From Trematomus loennbergii (lineage: Eukaryota; Chordata; Actinopteri; Perciformes; Nototheniidae), in the NCBI GenBank assembly GCA_012861695.1, contig JAAOOA010000270.1:64501-128500 (forward strand): DNA of 64,000 nt, read 5' to 3'. Positions 33,300 to 44,458 of this stretch are shown here, one piece after another. The notes beneath the pieces are model-generated. The model did not search any database and was not told the origin of the DNA. It saw only the letters and a program-made list of their open reading frames with translations. The number at the start of each line of letters is the position of its first letter. Positions within the stretch are counted from its first letter, which is position 1. Both the position numbers and the translations under genes were made by a program.

Positions 33300-35440
33300 G
33301 ACTGTAATGGAGTTAAACATGTATTTAGATAATCCTTAGTTTGTGAATGTTTTATTTTTTATTTAAGGTTACGTTCTTCTTCTAGTTAGCTGAGTTTTGG
33401 TCGTACAGTGAATAAACATATACATATGGAATCTGTGGAATCTCAGCTTTCATATGATATGTCGATTGTGCAGATAATATGAAGTAGAAAAGATCGCCTT
33501 TATGTGCTAAAGTAGCGTTAGCCCCGTTAGCCCGTTTTCGCTAAGTGCTGATTTAGAGCTTGGCGTTAGAATTTAATTTTGTTAAGGTAAAAATTGTTAA
33601 TATCGTCAGTTTGCTGAGTTTCTTCCCGTTAAGTGGGTATGCATCATTAATAGGTTGTTAAATGTTAAGAAGCCCTGAGATGCTGTTTCTTGCAAGATGT
33701 TGCGCCCGGGAAACCGGGCTTAACAGGTGGCTGCTAACGTTAGCTTACAGCTTATTGCAGTGCTGCTGCGCCACCCTCTCGTCTCCAACACGGGAGAATT
33801 ACACATAAACATGCAGCGGGGTGTCACAGTGTTGTCGCCAAGTTTATTGTAAAGTTTCACAGCTTTCTTACAGCGGAATCCAGTTTGTTAATGTTCAGTA
33901 GCCAACAGCTAGCATAGCATAAACGGCTAACCGCTAACGTTTGGCTAACTTGCTAGTTAGCTCTGCTCGATATATTACAAGCTAACATGACTAGCTAATG
34001 TCACAGTGTGTGAACTAAAATAGTTTTGTATTACTACATCATACATGCTTGGTCCAAATCACTGCTAAAATAACATAATATTGAATGTGGTTTAGTAAAG
34101 TATTTAAAAATACCCCACATTGTACATGTACAGGACAATCAGACCTTGTTCAACAAAGATCATCAGAGAATTGTTTTGTCTTTTGAGGTACAGCCGCAGC
34201 AGAGAGTCTGAGTTTGAAGAAAACACTAACATTTTATTTAGTGTTGTTTAATCAGTCAATATTTACTGGTCTTGAATTTCCTCACTGGATTACAAAATGC
34301 TCGAATCTTATTGTACAGGGACATTATGCAGATTTCATCACCTGAAGATGAAAATATAGATTCAGCGATATGTACCATTTTAAGGAAATAGACTGTTAGC
34401 GGTATTGACCGAAGCTCCGCAGCTGTAGCTAGGCGCTGCTAATGAAAACTCAAGTGCTCAATTTGTTACTTTTGCTTTTTTATTAAGAATTGACCAAGCA
34501 TATCTTCCTCTTCGAAATCCCAGTTGTACTTCGCTAACACGCAGTGCCTGGGAGGGTGCGTTTGATTGTTCCCACCCTTACCTCATTTATGGACTAGTTC
34601 ATGTTAGACAAGCAAGGGGGCCTCCCCCTTCGATTCTATTGGCTCTAACGGTCAGAAAGAGGTGTCAACCATCAAAATCGACCAAGGGGGGCCAGAGATA
34701 TGGAAAAAAAACATTTTCACCCAAATCACCTCAGAGGTGGGGTGGTTTTGGCTAAACCTCTCTAAAAAGGTCAAATGTCACTTGTTTTGCATCAATCTTG
34801 ATACAGGGTACTTATTATATGTTGTACTTTGGATTCCTAAAGCTTTTAGTCTATTAACCCATCATCCAAGGGTAGTTTTCACTATCTGTAAAAAATTTTT
34901 TGGACGGACACTATAATTTACAGTTTTTTACTATGTAAAATCTGAATTTTCTTTAAAATAAAACATCTATATTGATTCTGACACTTCTACATCCAACTCA
35001 CAGATGTAACCTTGCTTTGATAAAAAAATTATTCATATAACCCTTTTAGAAGTTAAGTTGTAGTGAAAAAAAACAGGCTTGGTGCTTAACAGGTTAAGGT
35101 ATTTGAATGTAACATTTTAAGACAATGGATTTTGAAAAGAGAGGAAACATCTGTAACATTACAGTGTTTTCCTGTAAAATCTTTAAGGACAATTCCCGTA
35201 AATTAATGGCTTTTGCACTTTATTCCAGTGAAAGTATTTTACTTTAATTTAATGGTTTTTGTTTGGCAGCCGCTGGGGACTACAGTTATGCACGTCTATC
35301 ATTGTAAATTGACAGTAAATTGCTGGCAACTCCTGCATTGCTTTCAAAATAGAAATGTAAAAGTACAGGCCCTTGTTGTAATGCATGTAAAACAAAATGA
35401 TGTAATTCCCAGTAACATACTGTAATATCACATTCCTTAG
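33300..35440. other. Intron-like stretch, no gene recognised
   Basis: AT-rich sequence. From about 35,090 to 35,420 it contains words such as 'tgacagtaaattgctggcaa', which belong to a common fish MITE type. Confidence 0.4.
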
Positions 35441-35447
35441 TCATTGA

Positions 35448-35730
35448 AGCTGTGAAGAGGACTCTTTAAAGTAGAGACACTACATTCTGATATACACCTG
35501 AACATCAGCAGGAGAGGACTCTTTAAAGTAGAGACACTACATACTGATATACACCTGAACATCAGCAGGAGAGGACTCTTTAAAGTAGAGACACTACATA
35601 CTGATATACACCTGAACATCAGCAGGAGAGGACTCTTTAAAGTAGAGACACTACATACTGATATACACCTGAACATCAGCAGGAGAGGACTCTTTAAAGT
35701 AGAGACACTACATACTGATATACACCTGGA
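35448..35730. repeat. 57-bp tandem repeat (5 units)
   Basis: Near-identical units carry 'gagaggactctttaaagtag' and 'actgatatacacctgaacat'. A single unit stands at 31,600-31,645 near the zinc-finger exon, so this is a local expansion of intron sequence. The minus strand stays open (19 codons per unit), without meaning. Confidence 0.9.
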
Positions 35731-35795
35731 CCCATATTTAAAAATACGAGTCTGTAAAATAAACCCCACAATGATGAAGTTTGTTTTCTCCTTAA

Positions 35796-36952
35796 AGCTC
35801 CCATGTCATGCTTTTCCGGTTATTACCCGTCCCCTTGTGTTATGAAGGTTTCTTTACCGTACGGTCAGTACATTATAGTTGGCGTTCCTGGCGTGTATGC
35901 TACCGAGCTACCGTTCATAGCGTGTATGCTACATAGCTAAACAACAAGGCTACCTACAGCTAGACATGCTAGGGAAAACATTGTTTTCATGCCAGCTACA
36001 ATGATTGACCGAACGTAGCAGACTACCCGTATAAGATTGCAATTGTAAACATGTTCTTGCTAGCCTGTATAGTAGATTGGCATATTACACTGAACAACTA
36101 ACAAACGTAGGTTAGCATATTAGCTGGAAAGCTAACTGTGTTGATTAGATAGATAGATTAGATAGACACACACTCCTACCACAACTACTACTAACGAATC
36201 TAAAACAACTAAGTTTCTCTAATATTTTGTGATTTGCATTTGATTTCGTCCAGCCAGATCAGGAAACTCCTGGCGTATCTGGCGGACAACACACACACGG
36301 GATGACCACTCTGATGCCTCGTCCTAAAAAGCCCCGGCAGCCGCTTACAAAGCTGCGATAGGCAAGATGCCGAAAACGCCTATAAGGGGAGGAATGGATG
36401 ATATACAGTGTATATATGTATATTTACGCATGTTCATTTTGTACATTTCTAAAAATAAAGTTTGATGGAAATACTTAGTAGCCTTTCTTCTCTGAATGAT
36501 TTGCTCCTATAACATATCAGTCATATATAGCAAACCATGATTTGATTTCTCATCAAACAGTAGTAGTTTATTACAGGTAAAAATAACGTACTCTTCTATA
36601 ACAACAGTTGTAGGTACAGTTCGGTTAGTTAGCGTATAAAATATACGGCTGTACCGAGGCCATTATAAGACTGATGTTCCGCTGAGAGCGAGCCGAAAAA
36701 AGCACTGTTAGACATGGGCGAAGCCTCTCTGGTGGTTGACTAATCAGAACACACTGGGCTCACAGGGAGGGGGGGGCAAGAGCTGCAACGAGTCGTTTAG
36801 TGGAGAGAGTGAATACCGGTGAATACACACACTTTACAGAGATGCTGTATGAGAAACCAATGAGAGTTTGGAAAAATGCACAGTATAAATCTATTTTAGT
36901 ATACCTCAACAATGGAATTATGATCAGTGGAAATGGCCATGACATGGGCCCT
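35796..36952. mobile_element. Non-autonomous piggyBac-like element
   Basis: The ends are CTCCCATGTCATG (from 35,798) and its inverted form CATGACATGGGCCCT. TTAA flanks both sides (35,792-35,795; 36,953-36,956). The paralogous sequence at 31,532-31,600 has one TTAA and no insert, which fixes the borders exactly. The 1,157 bp has no transposase. Confidence 0.88.
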
Positions 36953-37053
36953 TTAAATAAAAGTACAGGTTTAAAGTCCTTAAATAACCCAAATGTCCCC
37001 CAGTGTAAGGGATAACAGTGTTAGGAATATATTGTGATGAAGTGAACACTGAC

Positions 37054-37119
37054 CTGAGGTCTGGGGGTCTCTTTGTTCTCCTCCATGCTGCTCTCAGTGC
37101 TCCTTCTCCTGCTGGGTCT
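37054..37119 (-). CDS. Candidate 22-codon exon between PWWP and zinc-finger exons
   Basis: On the minus strand an acceptor (CTTATTCCAG) and a donor (CCTCAG|GTCAGT) frame 66 nt, starting and ending in phase 0: RPSRRRSTESSMEENKETPR. The phases fit the preceding exon (40,323) and the zinc-finger exon (31,461). It is proposed as linker; it could instead be a first coding exon, since it contains an ATG (MEENKETPRPQ). Confidence 0.5.
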
Positions 37120-37182
37120 CTGGAATAAGTATTAACACTACAGTCAACACAAAACCAATCTACAGCTAAGAAGTAGCTTAGC

Positions 37183-37445
37183 AGCAGAGGTGGGAAGTAC
37201 ATTTACTCAAGTACTGTACTTAAGTACAACAATAGAGGTACTTGTACTTTACTTGAGTATTTACATTGTATGCTACTTCTTCTCCACTACAGTTCAGAGG
37301 TACATGGTGTACTTTTACTTTTTTTTAATATTACTAATTTACTAAAAAAACAAAGTATTCCTTTTCAATATACCAGCAGTTCAAATAAAGACCATTCATA
37401 TAAACGTGTATATACTTGTACTTTACTTGAGTATTTCCATTTCCT
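37183..37445. mobile_element. hAT-like MITE fragment
   Basis: It begins CAGAGGTGGGAAGTACATTT and continues 'actcaagtactgtacttaag', the recognisable end of a very common fish MITE family related to the elements at 8.2, 44.9 and 48.9 kb. The far end is not clear. Confidence 0.6.
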
Positions 37446-37900
37446 GCTACTTTGTACAAATCAATACAAGACGCAACATAAGTGTTTTTATACTTGAGAT
37501 ATGAGTGTCATCTCAAACTAGAGAATGCAATTCCTGAAGAAATTGCTAGTGGGAATGCTTTATGCTGAAAAGCTGACGCTAAACTGCTATGCTGAAATGT
37601 AATGTGTAAGAAGAAAGTGAAGAATTTAGATTGAAATGATACATGAACACTGGGGCTTGAATGTGTGATGAGAGAAAAAAAGTAAAAAGGCTTGGAAAAG
37701 CAGCAGAATATTTGAACTGCAAACTTTTTAACTAACTTGATGGCGACTGATCTGTCGCCATGCCAACAGCATTTGATGACATGCCATAACACGCTTAGAT
37801 GCGTTGATGGCTGCATCGTTACCAAACCTGTGAAGTTTTGGGCCATTTGGAGCATTTTCACTGAAGTTATAAGAAAACCGTGTTTCATGGCGGGCATTGT

Positions 37901-37914
37901 GTTGCCATGGCAAC
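37901..37914. promoter_or_regulatory. Perfect palindromic RFX X-box-like motif
   Basis: GTTGCCATGGCAAC matches the known RFX-family consensus GTNRCC-N(0-3)-RGYAAC on both halves. It recurs at 41,538-41,551, and in variant form (GTCGCCATGGCAAC) at 38,179-38,192. The match is seen; binding is inferred. Confidence 0.45.
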
Positions 37915-38278
37915 GGCATGTCCCGTATATGTCTTCACGGCTGGACTGTTAGCACACATGTGAAGTTTGAGCACTTTTTGAACATTTTCATAGGAGTTAT
38001 AGCGACATCATGTTTTATGGCGAGGGATGCCTTTCCATGGAAACGGCATATGGTGAGATCTCAGATTTGGCGTAGAGCTGTTGAGCCATGGACCGGTGAT
38101 ATACAAGTGAAGATTGGGGGACGATTGGACCGTGTCCGTTGGACTAACAGCGACATCTTGTTTCATGGCGAGTGGTCTGTCGCCATGGCAACGGCATTTG
38201 ATGACACCCCATACTATGCTTAGATGCGTTGATGGCTGCATCGTTACCAAACCTATGAAGTTTTGGGCCGTTTGCAAC

Positions 38279-38534
<256 letters not shown>

Positions 38535-38558
38535 GTGTGAGTATGAAATGAACAGTTA

Positions 38559-38906
38559 CGGCCCGTCCACACAGCGGCTTTGGAAAAAGCTTGCCGGCGG
38601 GCGTGTCTGAAGCTCGACCAACAACAAATCACATGAATCTCCGGCCCTGAGACACAAGCAGCGGTTTGATTGGCTAGAGCTTGTACTGGCATATGATTTG
38701 ATTGGCTGACGCTTCCACCGAAAGCTTCAGAAGCTTCAAAAGTTGAACATTGCTCAACTTTTGAAGCCTGAGATGCTTGGAAAGCTCCGCTCTGCTTCCC
38801 ACAATGCAGTTTGGCGAAAAGTGAGGCAAAGTGACGTCACCCCATTCAAAGTGAATGGGCAGAAGCGTTGGAAGATTTTTTTTAACGCTGCTGTGTGGAC
38901 GTACCG
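38559..38906. mobile_element. PIF/Harbinger-type MITE
   Basis: The ends are CGGCCCGTCCACACAGCGGC and, inverted, GCTGCTGTGTGGACGTACCG. A TTA triplet flanks both sides (38,556-38,558; 38,907-38,909), the 3-bp target duplication of this superfamily. The other two copies of family R (about 183-195 and 41,786-41,800) read through 'cagttagaactg' without it. Confidence 0.85.
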
Positions 38907-39911
38907 TTAGAACTGACTGCTGTCAGTTGGAGTGATGACATCATCGTGTTCCATTACACAGGTGTTTATAGTTGAGCTAACGAGCTCTGAAGAGATCAAA
39001 GGTTTGCATTGTTCTGAATGAGAGATAAACCTCTTACATGTGAACGTTTTGTGGAAGAACGATAACAGATATCTGTGAAATTTCAAAACGTGAAGCATGT
39101 CAAGGAAGTTGAGTATCTGAAGTGTAATTTTTGTGTACTTTCGGGTTAATAATGTGGCCTTTTTGGCAGTTTAAGAAAGGTGTGCGGCTGCTGCTGTGAG
39201 GAAATATCTGCCTGAAATTACAATGGGCTTTAATGGAGACATGTTGAACGTTTTTGTCACTTCATGCCCTCAAGAGGCATTTTGTTTAATTATTTTTTGC
39301 TTAATTATTTGTCATTTTTCAAGCTACGAGATGTTTTCCTACGTTTGTCATGAAAAATTATGTCTCAGGAATGTAGGGTTTGGGAATTATGGCAGTTTTA
39401 AATTTCAAGATTTGCTCCACTCTAGCTGTGACATCACGCACTCTAGTTAATGTTAAAATCTGAAGAAAGCCTCTTTACCAAGGTCTGAACAATGTTTAAT
39501 ATCTCTAAAAGTAAGAATCAGATTTAAAACTTGTGTTACACGAATAATATCAGAAAGATGTGTAACATTTTAAAGTTGGAATGAGGTTTCTGAGTGAAAG
39601 TATGAATGAACAGTTAGCAGTTGAAGTCGCATGAAGATTTGTTGAAGTCTGAAGAATATCTCCATTCACTTCAATGGTTAAAAATGTGATGTATTATGGG
39701 ATGTATCTCTGGAATTATGAAAGTTATGAATGAGAAAAGTAATAGCGCCCGATTCCCGACCGAGCTGAACGTTTTGATGTTGGAACGGAGTTTCTGCGAT
39801 GTTGAATGTGGGAGGAGAAGAGGGACAAAATAAGTCGGCGGAATAATAATAATAAACGTTTTGTCCGTAGCATAACATATAGTTGGAATGCTGTATCAGC
39901 ATTCCAACTAT

Positions 39912-40322
39912 ATGAAGGCAGGGCTACACAGACTACTATAATGCTGTTTGAGTTTAAGCTTCAGTTGAAAGGAAACACAGTGTTTTTGTTTCATAAGTCA
40001 GGTGTCCATGTTCTGCATTAAACAACTCAAAGAATGCAAGTAGCCAAAATAAAAAGCAGAACGGAAATGAAGGCTGGTGGCAGCGCGTCTGAGGGGGGAG
40101 CATGCTACACACTGATCCACCATCTGCAGAGGGTTCTGGATGTGTGGGGCAGGTTCTGGGCTCACTGGGGGAGCATGCTACACACTGAAGGACTCTCTCA
40201 TACTGACGTTTGAAAAGATAGGTGTAGTCTTTGTGTTGAAAGTGTGCAAAGGAGGATGATATTTCATTGTAGTCAATCTGCTTATTTATGAATTGAAATG
40301 TATTGTTTTTTTCTATCCTCAC
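39912..40322. other. Intron-like stretch
   Basis: It lies directly downstream of the exon ending at 40,323. A 22-bp 'gggggagcatgctacacact' type sequence occurs twice (40,098 and 40,169). No ORF. Confidence 0.4.
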
Positions 40323-40465
40323 CTCCTTGTTTCCTTCACTTGTTCCCTGATTGGTTTCCACCTCCTCTTCCTCGTCCCCTTTCCTCTTGACTCCTTTCCT
40401 CTCTGATGAAGATTTCTCCTCCTCTTCCTCAGACTTTGGTTCTGGGCTCTTCAGTTTCTTGTTGA
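40323..40465 (-). CDS. Acidic/basic linker exon downstream of the PWWP exons
   Basis: Acceptor TCTCCAACAG and donor AAGGAG|GTGAGG frame 143 nt, entering in phase 1 and leaving in phase 0. The 48 codons read VNKKLKSPEPKSEEEEEKSS, then SERKGVKRKGDEEEEVETNQ. Alternating Glu and Lys/Arg-rich runs are what HDGF/LEDGF proteins have after the PWWP domain, including a nuclear-localisation-like GVKRKG. It directly continues the exon at 40,581. The (GT)n between them is a short intron. Confidence 0.65.
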
Positions 40466-40491
40466 CTGTTGGAGAAAAAATCATCCTTACA

Positions 40492-40494
<3 letters not shown>

Positions 40495-40575
<81 letters not shown>
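40495..40575. repeat. (GT)n microsatellite
   Basis: About 40 GT units form most of the small intron between the two linker exons. Confidence 0.95.
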
Positions 40576-40577
<2 letters not shown>

Positions 40578-40580
40578 CAC

Positions 40581-40629
40581 CTGGAGGGGTGACAGCAGGA
40601 GCGTTGCTCTTTTCTCGCTCTGATTCAAT
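40581..40629 (-). CDS. Small linker exon downstream of the PWWP exons
   Basis: Acceptor TTTATCTGTCAG and donor CCTCCAG|GTGAAA frame 49 nt, entering in phase 0 (matching PWWP exon 3, which ends in phase 0) and leaving in phase 1. It reads IESEREKSNAPAVTPP plus the first base of Gly/Val. It is small, but frame and splice sites agree with both neighbours. Confidence 0.55.
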
Positions 40630-40639
40630 CTGACAGATA

Positions 40640-41158
40640 AAGTTCAAAAGAGAAGAAAACACTGAGATGAGTCGCTAATGGGACGATAAGGAGCACGGCT
40701 TCATCAAATACAAATAATCAATAATCAATTACATTGAAAGTGGATCAATACAAAAGGTAAGAAGAATTAATAATAATACAAAACAGGAAAATAAATAAAT
40801 AAGATACCTTGTTTATCCACAGTATCAAAGCAAATACAAGAAATACAAATAATGAATAATAATAATGAAAGGAGGAAATGATTGAGTAGAAGTTGCAGGA
40901 CAGGAAGTCAAAGCAGAAAAAGGGAAAGAGGGCACAAATATAGAGTTTAAATAGACTACAAAATGGATGTAAAGCTACTTTTTCTACGTTTGTATAAATA
41001 CTTTTCATTATATTTTATTGAAAAAATGGACAAGCAGTCCCAAAATCCACGTTCCCCTCCCCAGATTGTTATGTGTGCGTTAGCTTTAAGGTGAGAGCAG
41101 CTGGTTGTAAACTGGAGTCTAATGAAGAGAGGGGATTGAACAGAATATCACTTTGAAC
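40640..41158. other. Intron-like AT-rich stretch
   Basis: It is dominated by AATAAT/ACAAAT words, with no ORF above background and no recognised repeat. Confidence 0.4.
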
Positions 41159-41678
41159 TAGAGAATGCAGTTCCTGAAGAAATTGCTAGTGGGAATGCTT
41201 TATGCTGAAAAGCTGACGCTAAACTGCTATGCTGAAATGTAATGTGTAAGAAAGTGAAGAATTTAGATTGAAATGATACATGAACACTGGGGGCTTGAAT
41301 GTGTGATGAGAAAAGAAAGTAAAAAGGCTTGGAAAAGCAGCAGAATATTTGAACTGCAAACTTTTGAACTAACTTGATGGCGAATGATCTGTCGCCATGC
41401 CAACGGCATTTGATGACATCCCATAATACGCTTAGATGCGTTGATGGCTGCATCGTTACCAAACCTGTGAAGTTTTGGGCCATTTGGAGCATTTTCACTG
41501 AAGTTATGAGAAAACCGTGTTTCATGGCGGGCATTGTGTTGCCATGGCAACGGCATGTCCCGTAGATGTCTTCACGGCTGGACTGTTAGCACACATGTGA
41601 AGTTTGAGCACTTTTTGAAAATGTTCATAGGAGTTATAGCGACATCGTCTTTTATGGCGAGGGATGCCTTTCCATGGA

Positions 41679-41718
<40 letters not shown>

Positions 41719-41734
41719 CGAGAGCGAGAACGAG

Positions 41735-41777
<43 letters not shown>

Positions 41778-42182
41778 GAAATGAACAGTTAGAACTGACT
41801 GCTGTCAGTTGGAGTGATGACATCATCGTGTTCCATTACACAGGTGTTTATAGTTGAGCTAACGAGCTCTGAAGAGATCAAAGGCTTCATTGTTCTGAAT
41901 GAGAGATGAACCTCTTACATGTGAACGTTTTGTGGAAGAACGATAACAGATATCTGTGAAATTTCAAAACGTGAAGCATGTGAAGGAAGTTGAGTATGAA
42001 GTGTAATTTTGTGTACTTTCGGGTTAATAATGTGGCCTTTTTGGCAGTTTAACTAAAGGTGTGCGGCTGCTGCTGTGAGGAAATATCTGCCTGAAATTAC
42101 AATGGGTTTTAATGGAGACATGTTGAACGTTTTTGTCACTTCATGCCCTCAAGAGGCATTTTGCTTAATTATTTGTCATTTT
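41159..42182 (+). repeat. Repeat family R, truncated copy (unit B start)
   Basis: Same start as 37,519. It is cut at 42,182, where a deletion joins it to the SINE region (unit A has about 1.06 kb more, 589-1,648). It lacks the internal second module of the 37.5-kb copy. X-box-like palindrome at 41,538-41,551, (GA)n at 41,682-41,774. Confidence 0.75.
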
Positions 42183-42189
42183 TGGTTTA

Positions 42190-42393
42190 TTCTCCCACAA
42201 ATATAATTTACAATTTAGGCATTTAGCAGACGCCTTATTTTAAAGCGACTTACAATGACCAATTACAGGGACATTCTCCCTGGAGTAACCGAGGGCTAAG
42301 TGCCTTACTCAAGGGCACACTAGTAGTGGTGTTCCAGGCGGGATTTGAACTCGCAACCTTCCGATCATCAGCCCACCTCACTATCCATTAGAC
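42190..42393 (-). mobile_element. tRNA-derived SINE, unit B copy
   Basis: It aligns with 1,655-1,852. The big hAT element entered exactly at its tRNA-like head, duplicating CATTAGAC. Confidence 0.65.
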
Positions 42394-42666
42394 CAGGGGT
42401 GGGCATGTTACGGCCCGCGGGCCACATCCGGCCCGTTGGCCGGCCTTGGCCGGCCCGTGTGAGGTTGATCATAAATTATAACATAATGAAAAAAAACAGC
42501 AACCTTTTCAAAATAAAAGCAACACAGCTGTATTGCTTGCATGGCGTAAATACTTTTCTAACTGTGTTGCTTTTATTTTGAAAAGGAAGCTGCTGTTTTT
42601 TTATTTATTTACGTAAACGCGCATGCCGTAACATTTACGAGTGATGCAGGCCGGCTAGTCCTCGAA

Positions 42667-44458
42667 ATGTCCGCTAAGGGCAAAAAAAGAAAGATCGATA
42701 CTGAATGCCGCGTTTTCAACAAGACATGGACCGCTAAGTATTTATTTACAGAAGTGAAAGGTAAAGCTGTGTGTTTAGTTTGTGGTGCGCAGGTCGCTGT
42801 GTTCAAGGAGTACAATTTGAGTCGCCACTATGCTACCAAACACGCAGATAAATACAAGAACCTGTCTGAGGAAGAGCGGGCAAAGGGGTCGGATGCTTTG
42901 CTAGCTAAGCTGCAAAGCCAACAACACATTTTCACAAAACATTCCACATCCAGAGATGCAGCTGTCAAGACGAGTTATGTCTTAAAAGTTAACCGTTTTC
43001 GGACGAAGAGTTCATTAAGGAGTGTTTGTTGGACACTAATATGCCCGGAGAAAAAGGAGGCATTTGAGAAAGTGCCGCTCTCCCGACGCACTGTTACGAG
43101 GAGAATTGAGGACATCGCGGGAAATCTGGAGCTTCAGCTGCAGAACAGAGCGGTCAACTTTGACTTTTTTTCCTTGGCTTTGGATGAGAGCTGCGATGTA
43201 CGTGACACTGCCCAGCTACTCATCTTCCTACGTGGGATAACTACAGACTTCAAAATCACGGAGGAGCTGGCAGCCATGCAGTCAATGAAAGGTACAACAA
43301 CAGGGAGTGATTTGTTCACGGAGGTAAATGCATGTGTGGAAAAGTTGGGACTGAAATGGGACAAGCTGGCAGGCGTGACAACGGATGGTTGTCCAAATCT
43401 GACAGGGAAAAATGTTGGACTATTGAAGAGAATGCAGGATAAAGTGACAGAAATTAACCCTGAGCAGAAATAGGTATTTTTGCATTGTATTATACATCAG
43501 GAAGTGTTGTGTAAGTCAGTGTTAAAAATTAACCATGTTGTTGATGTTGTAACTAAAATAGTTAACTTCATCAGGGCAAGAGCATTGAATCACAGACAGT
43601 TTGTTGCACTTTTGGAGGAAAGTGAGACTGAACATCGTGACATACCCTACCATGCAGCTGTCAGGTGGCTCAGCCTGGGCAAAGTGCTGAAAAGAGTATG
43701 GGACCTGAGAGAAGAGATTCAAGACTTCTGTGTGAAGAAAGGAAACGACATCCCACAGCTTTCAGATGCAGACTGGATGGCAGACCTTGGTTTTGCTGTA
43801 GATGTGACTGCACTAATGAGTGAACTAAATGTCAAACTGCAAGGCAAGGGCCTTTTTGTGCATGACATGTACAGTGCAGTGAAGGCTTTCATGAGAAAGC
43901 TGCAGCTTCTCTCAAGCCAAATGGAGGACAACATTCTCACGCACTTGCCAACACTGAAGGAAGCCACACCATCAGCTGATCACCTCCAGAGGTACTCATC
44001 CATGTTAGAAGCACTGCATGGTGAGTTTTCAAGGCGATTTAAAGACTTCAAAACAGTTGAGAATGAAATGAACATGATCTTTTCCCCATTTACATGCCAT
44101 GTGGATGATGCACCCAGTGATGTTCAGCTTGAACTCATTGACCTGCAGTCTGACACACTTCTGTCAGAGCACTTTAGGTTTCCACACATCAGGAGACGTG
44201 CTCAGAAGATGATGGTCCTCTTTGGATCTACCTACATATGTGAACAGACATTCTCAGTGATGAAGTTCAACAAATCCAGATACAGATCCTCTATCACTGA
44301 TGATCACCTCTCAGCTGTCCTTCGCATATCCACCTCAGACATTGAACCAGATTTCCGTGCACTTGTTCAAGCCCAAGACAGACTGGATTTTTCTCACCCA
44401 GTGTTAATTTCGTCAACGAAAACTATGACGAAAAATGTTCGTCAACGACCTTTTTTAC
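42667..44458 (+). pseudogene. hAT transposase with BED finger and hATC domain, one in-frame stop
   Basis: From MSAKGKKRKIDTECRVFN the protein has a BED-type finger (C36, C39, H54, H59), the LDESCDVRDTAQLLIF block of the catalytic core, TTDGCPNLTG, HCIIHQEVLC, AVRWLSLGKVL, and a C-terminal hATC dimerisation region with CEQTFSVMKFNKSRYRS. A TAG at codon 269 (43,471-43,473) splits one frame; both halves are in the same phase. Around 43,000-43,050 the frame slips and returns (FSDEEFIKECLLDT is readable one base off). Vertebrate relatives include GTF2IRD2- and EPM2AIP1-like domesticated proteins. The last residues run into the nested element at 44,399. It would cut and paste the element, but this copy is inactive. 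Confidence 0.88.
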
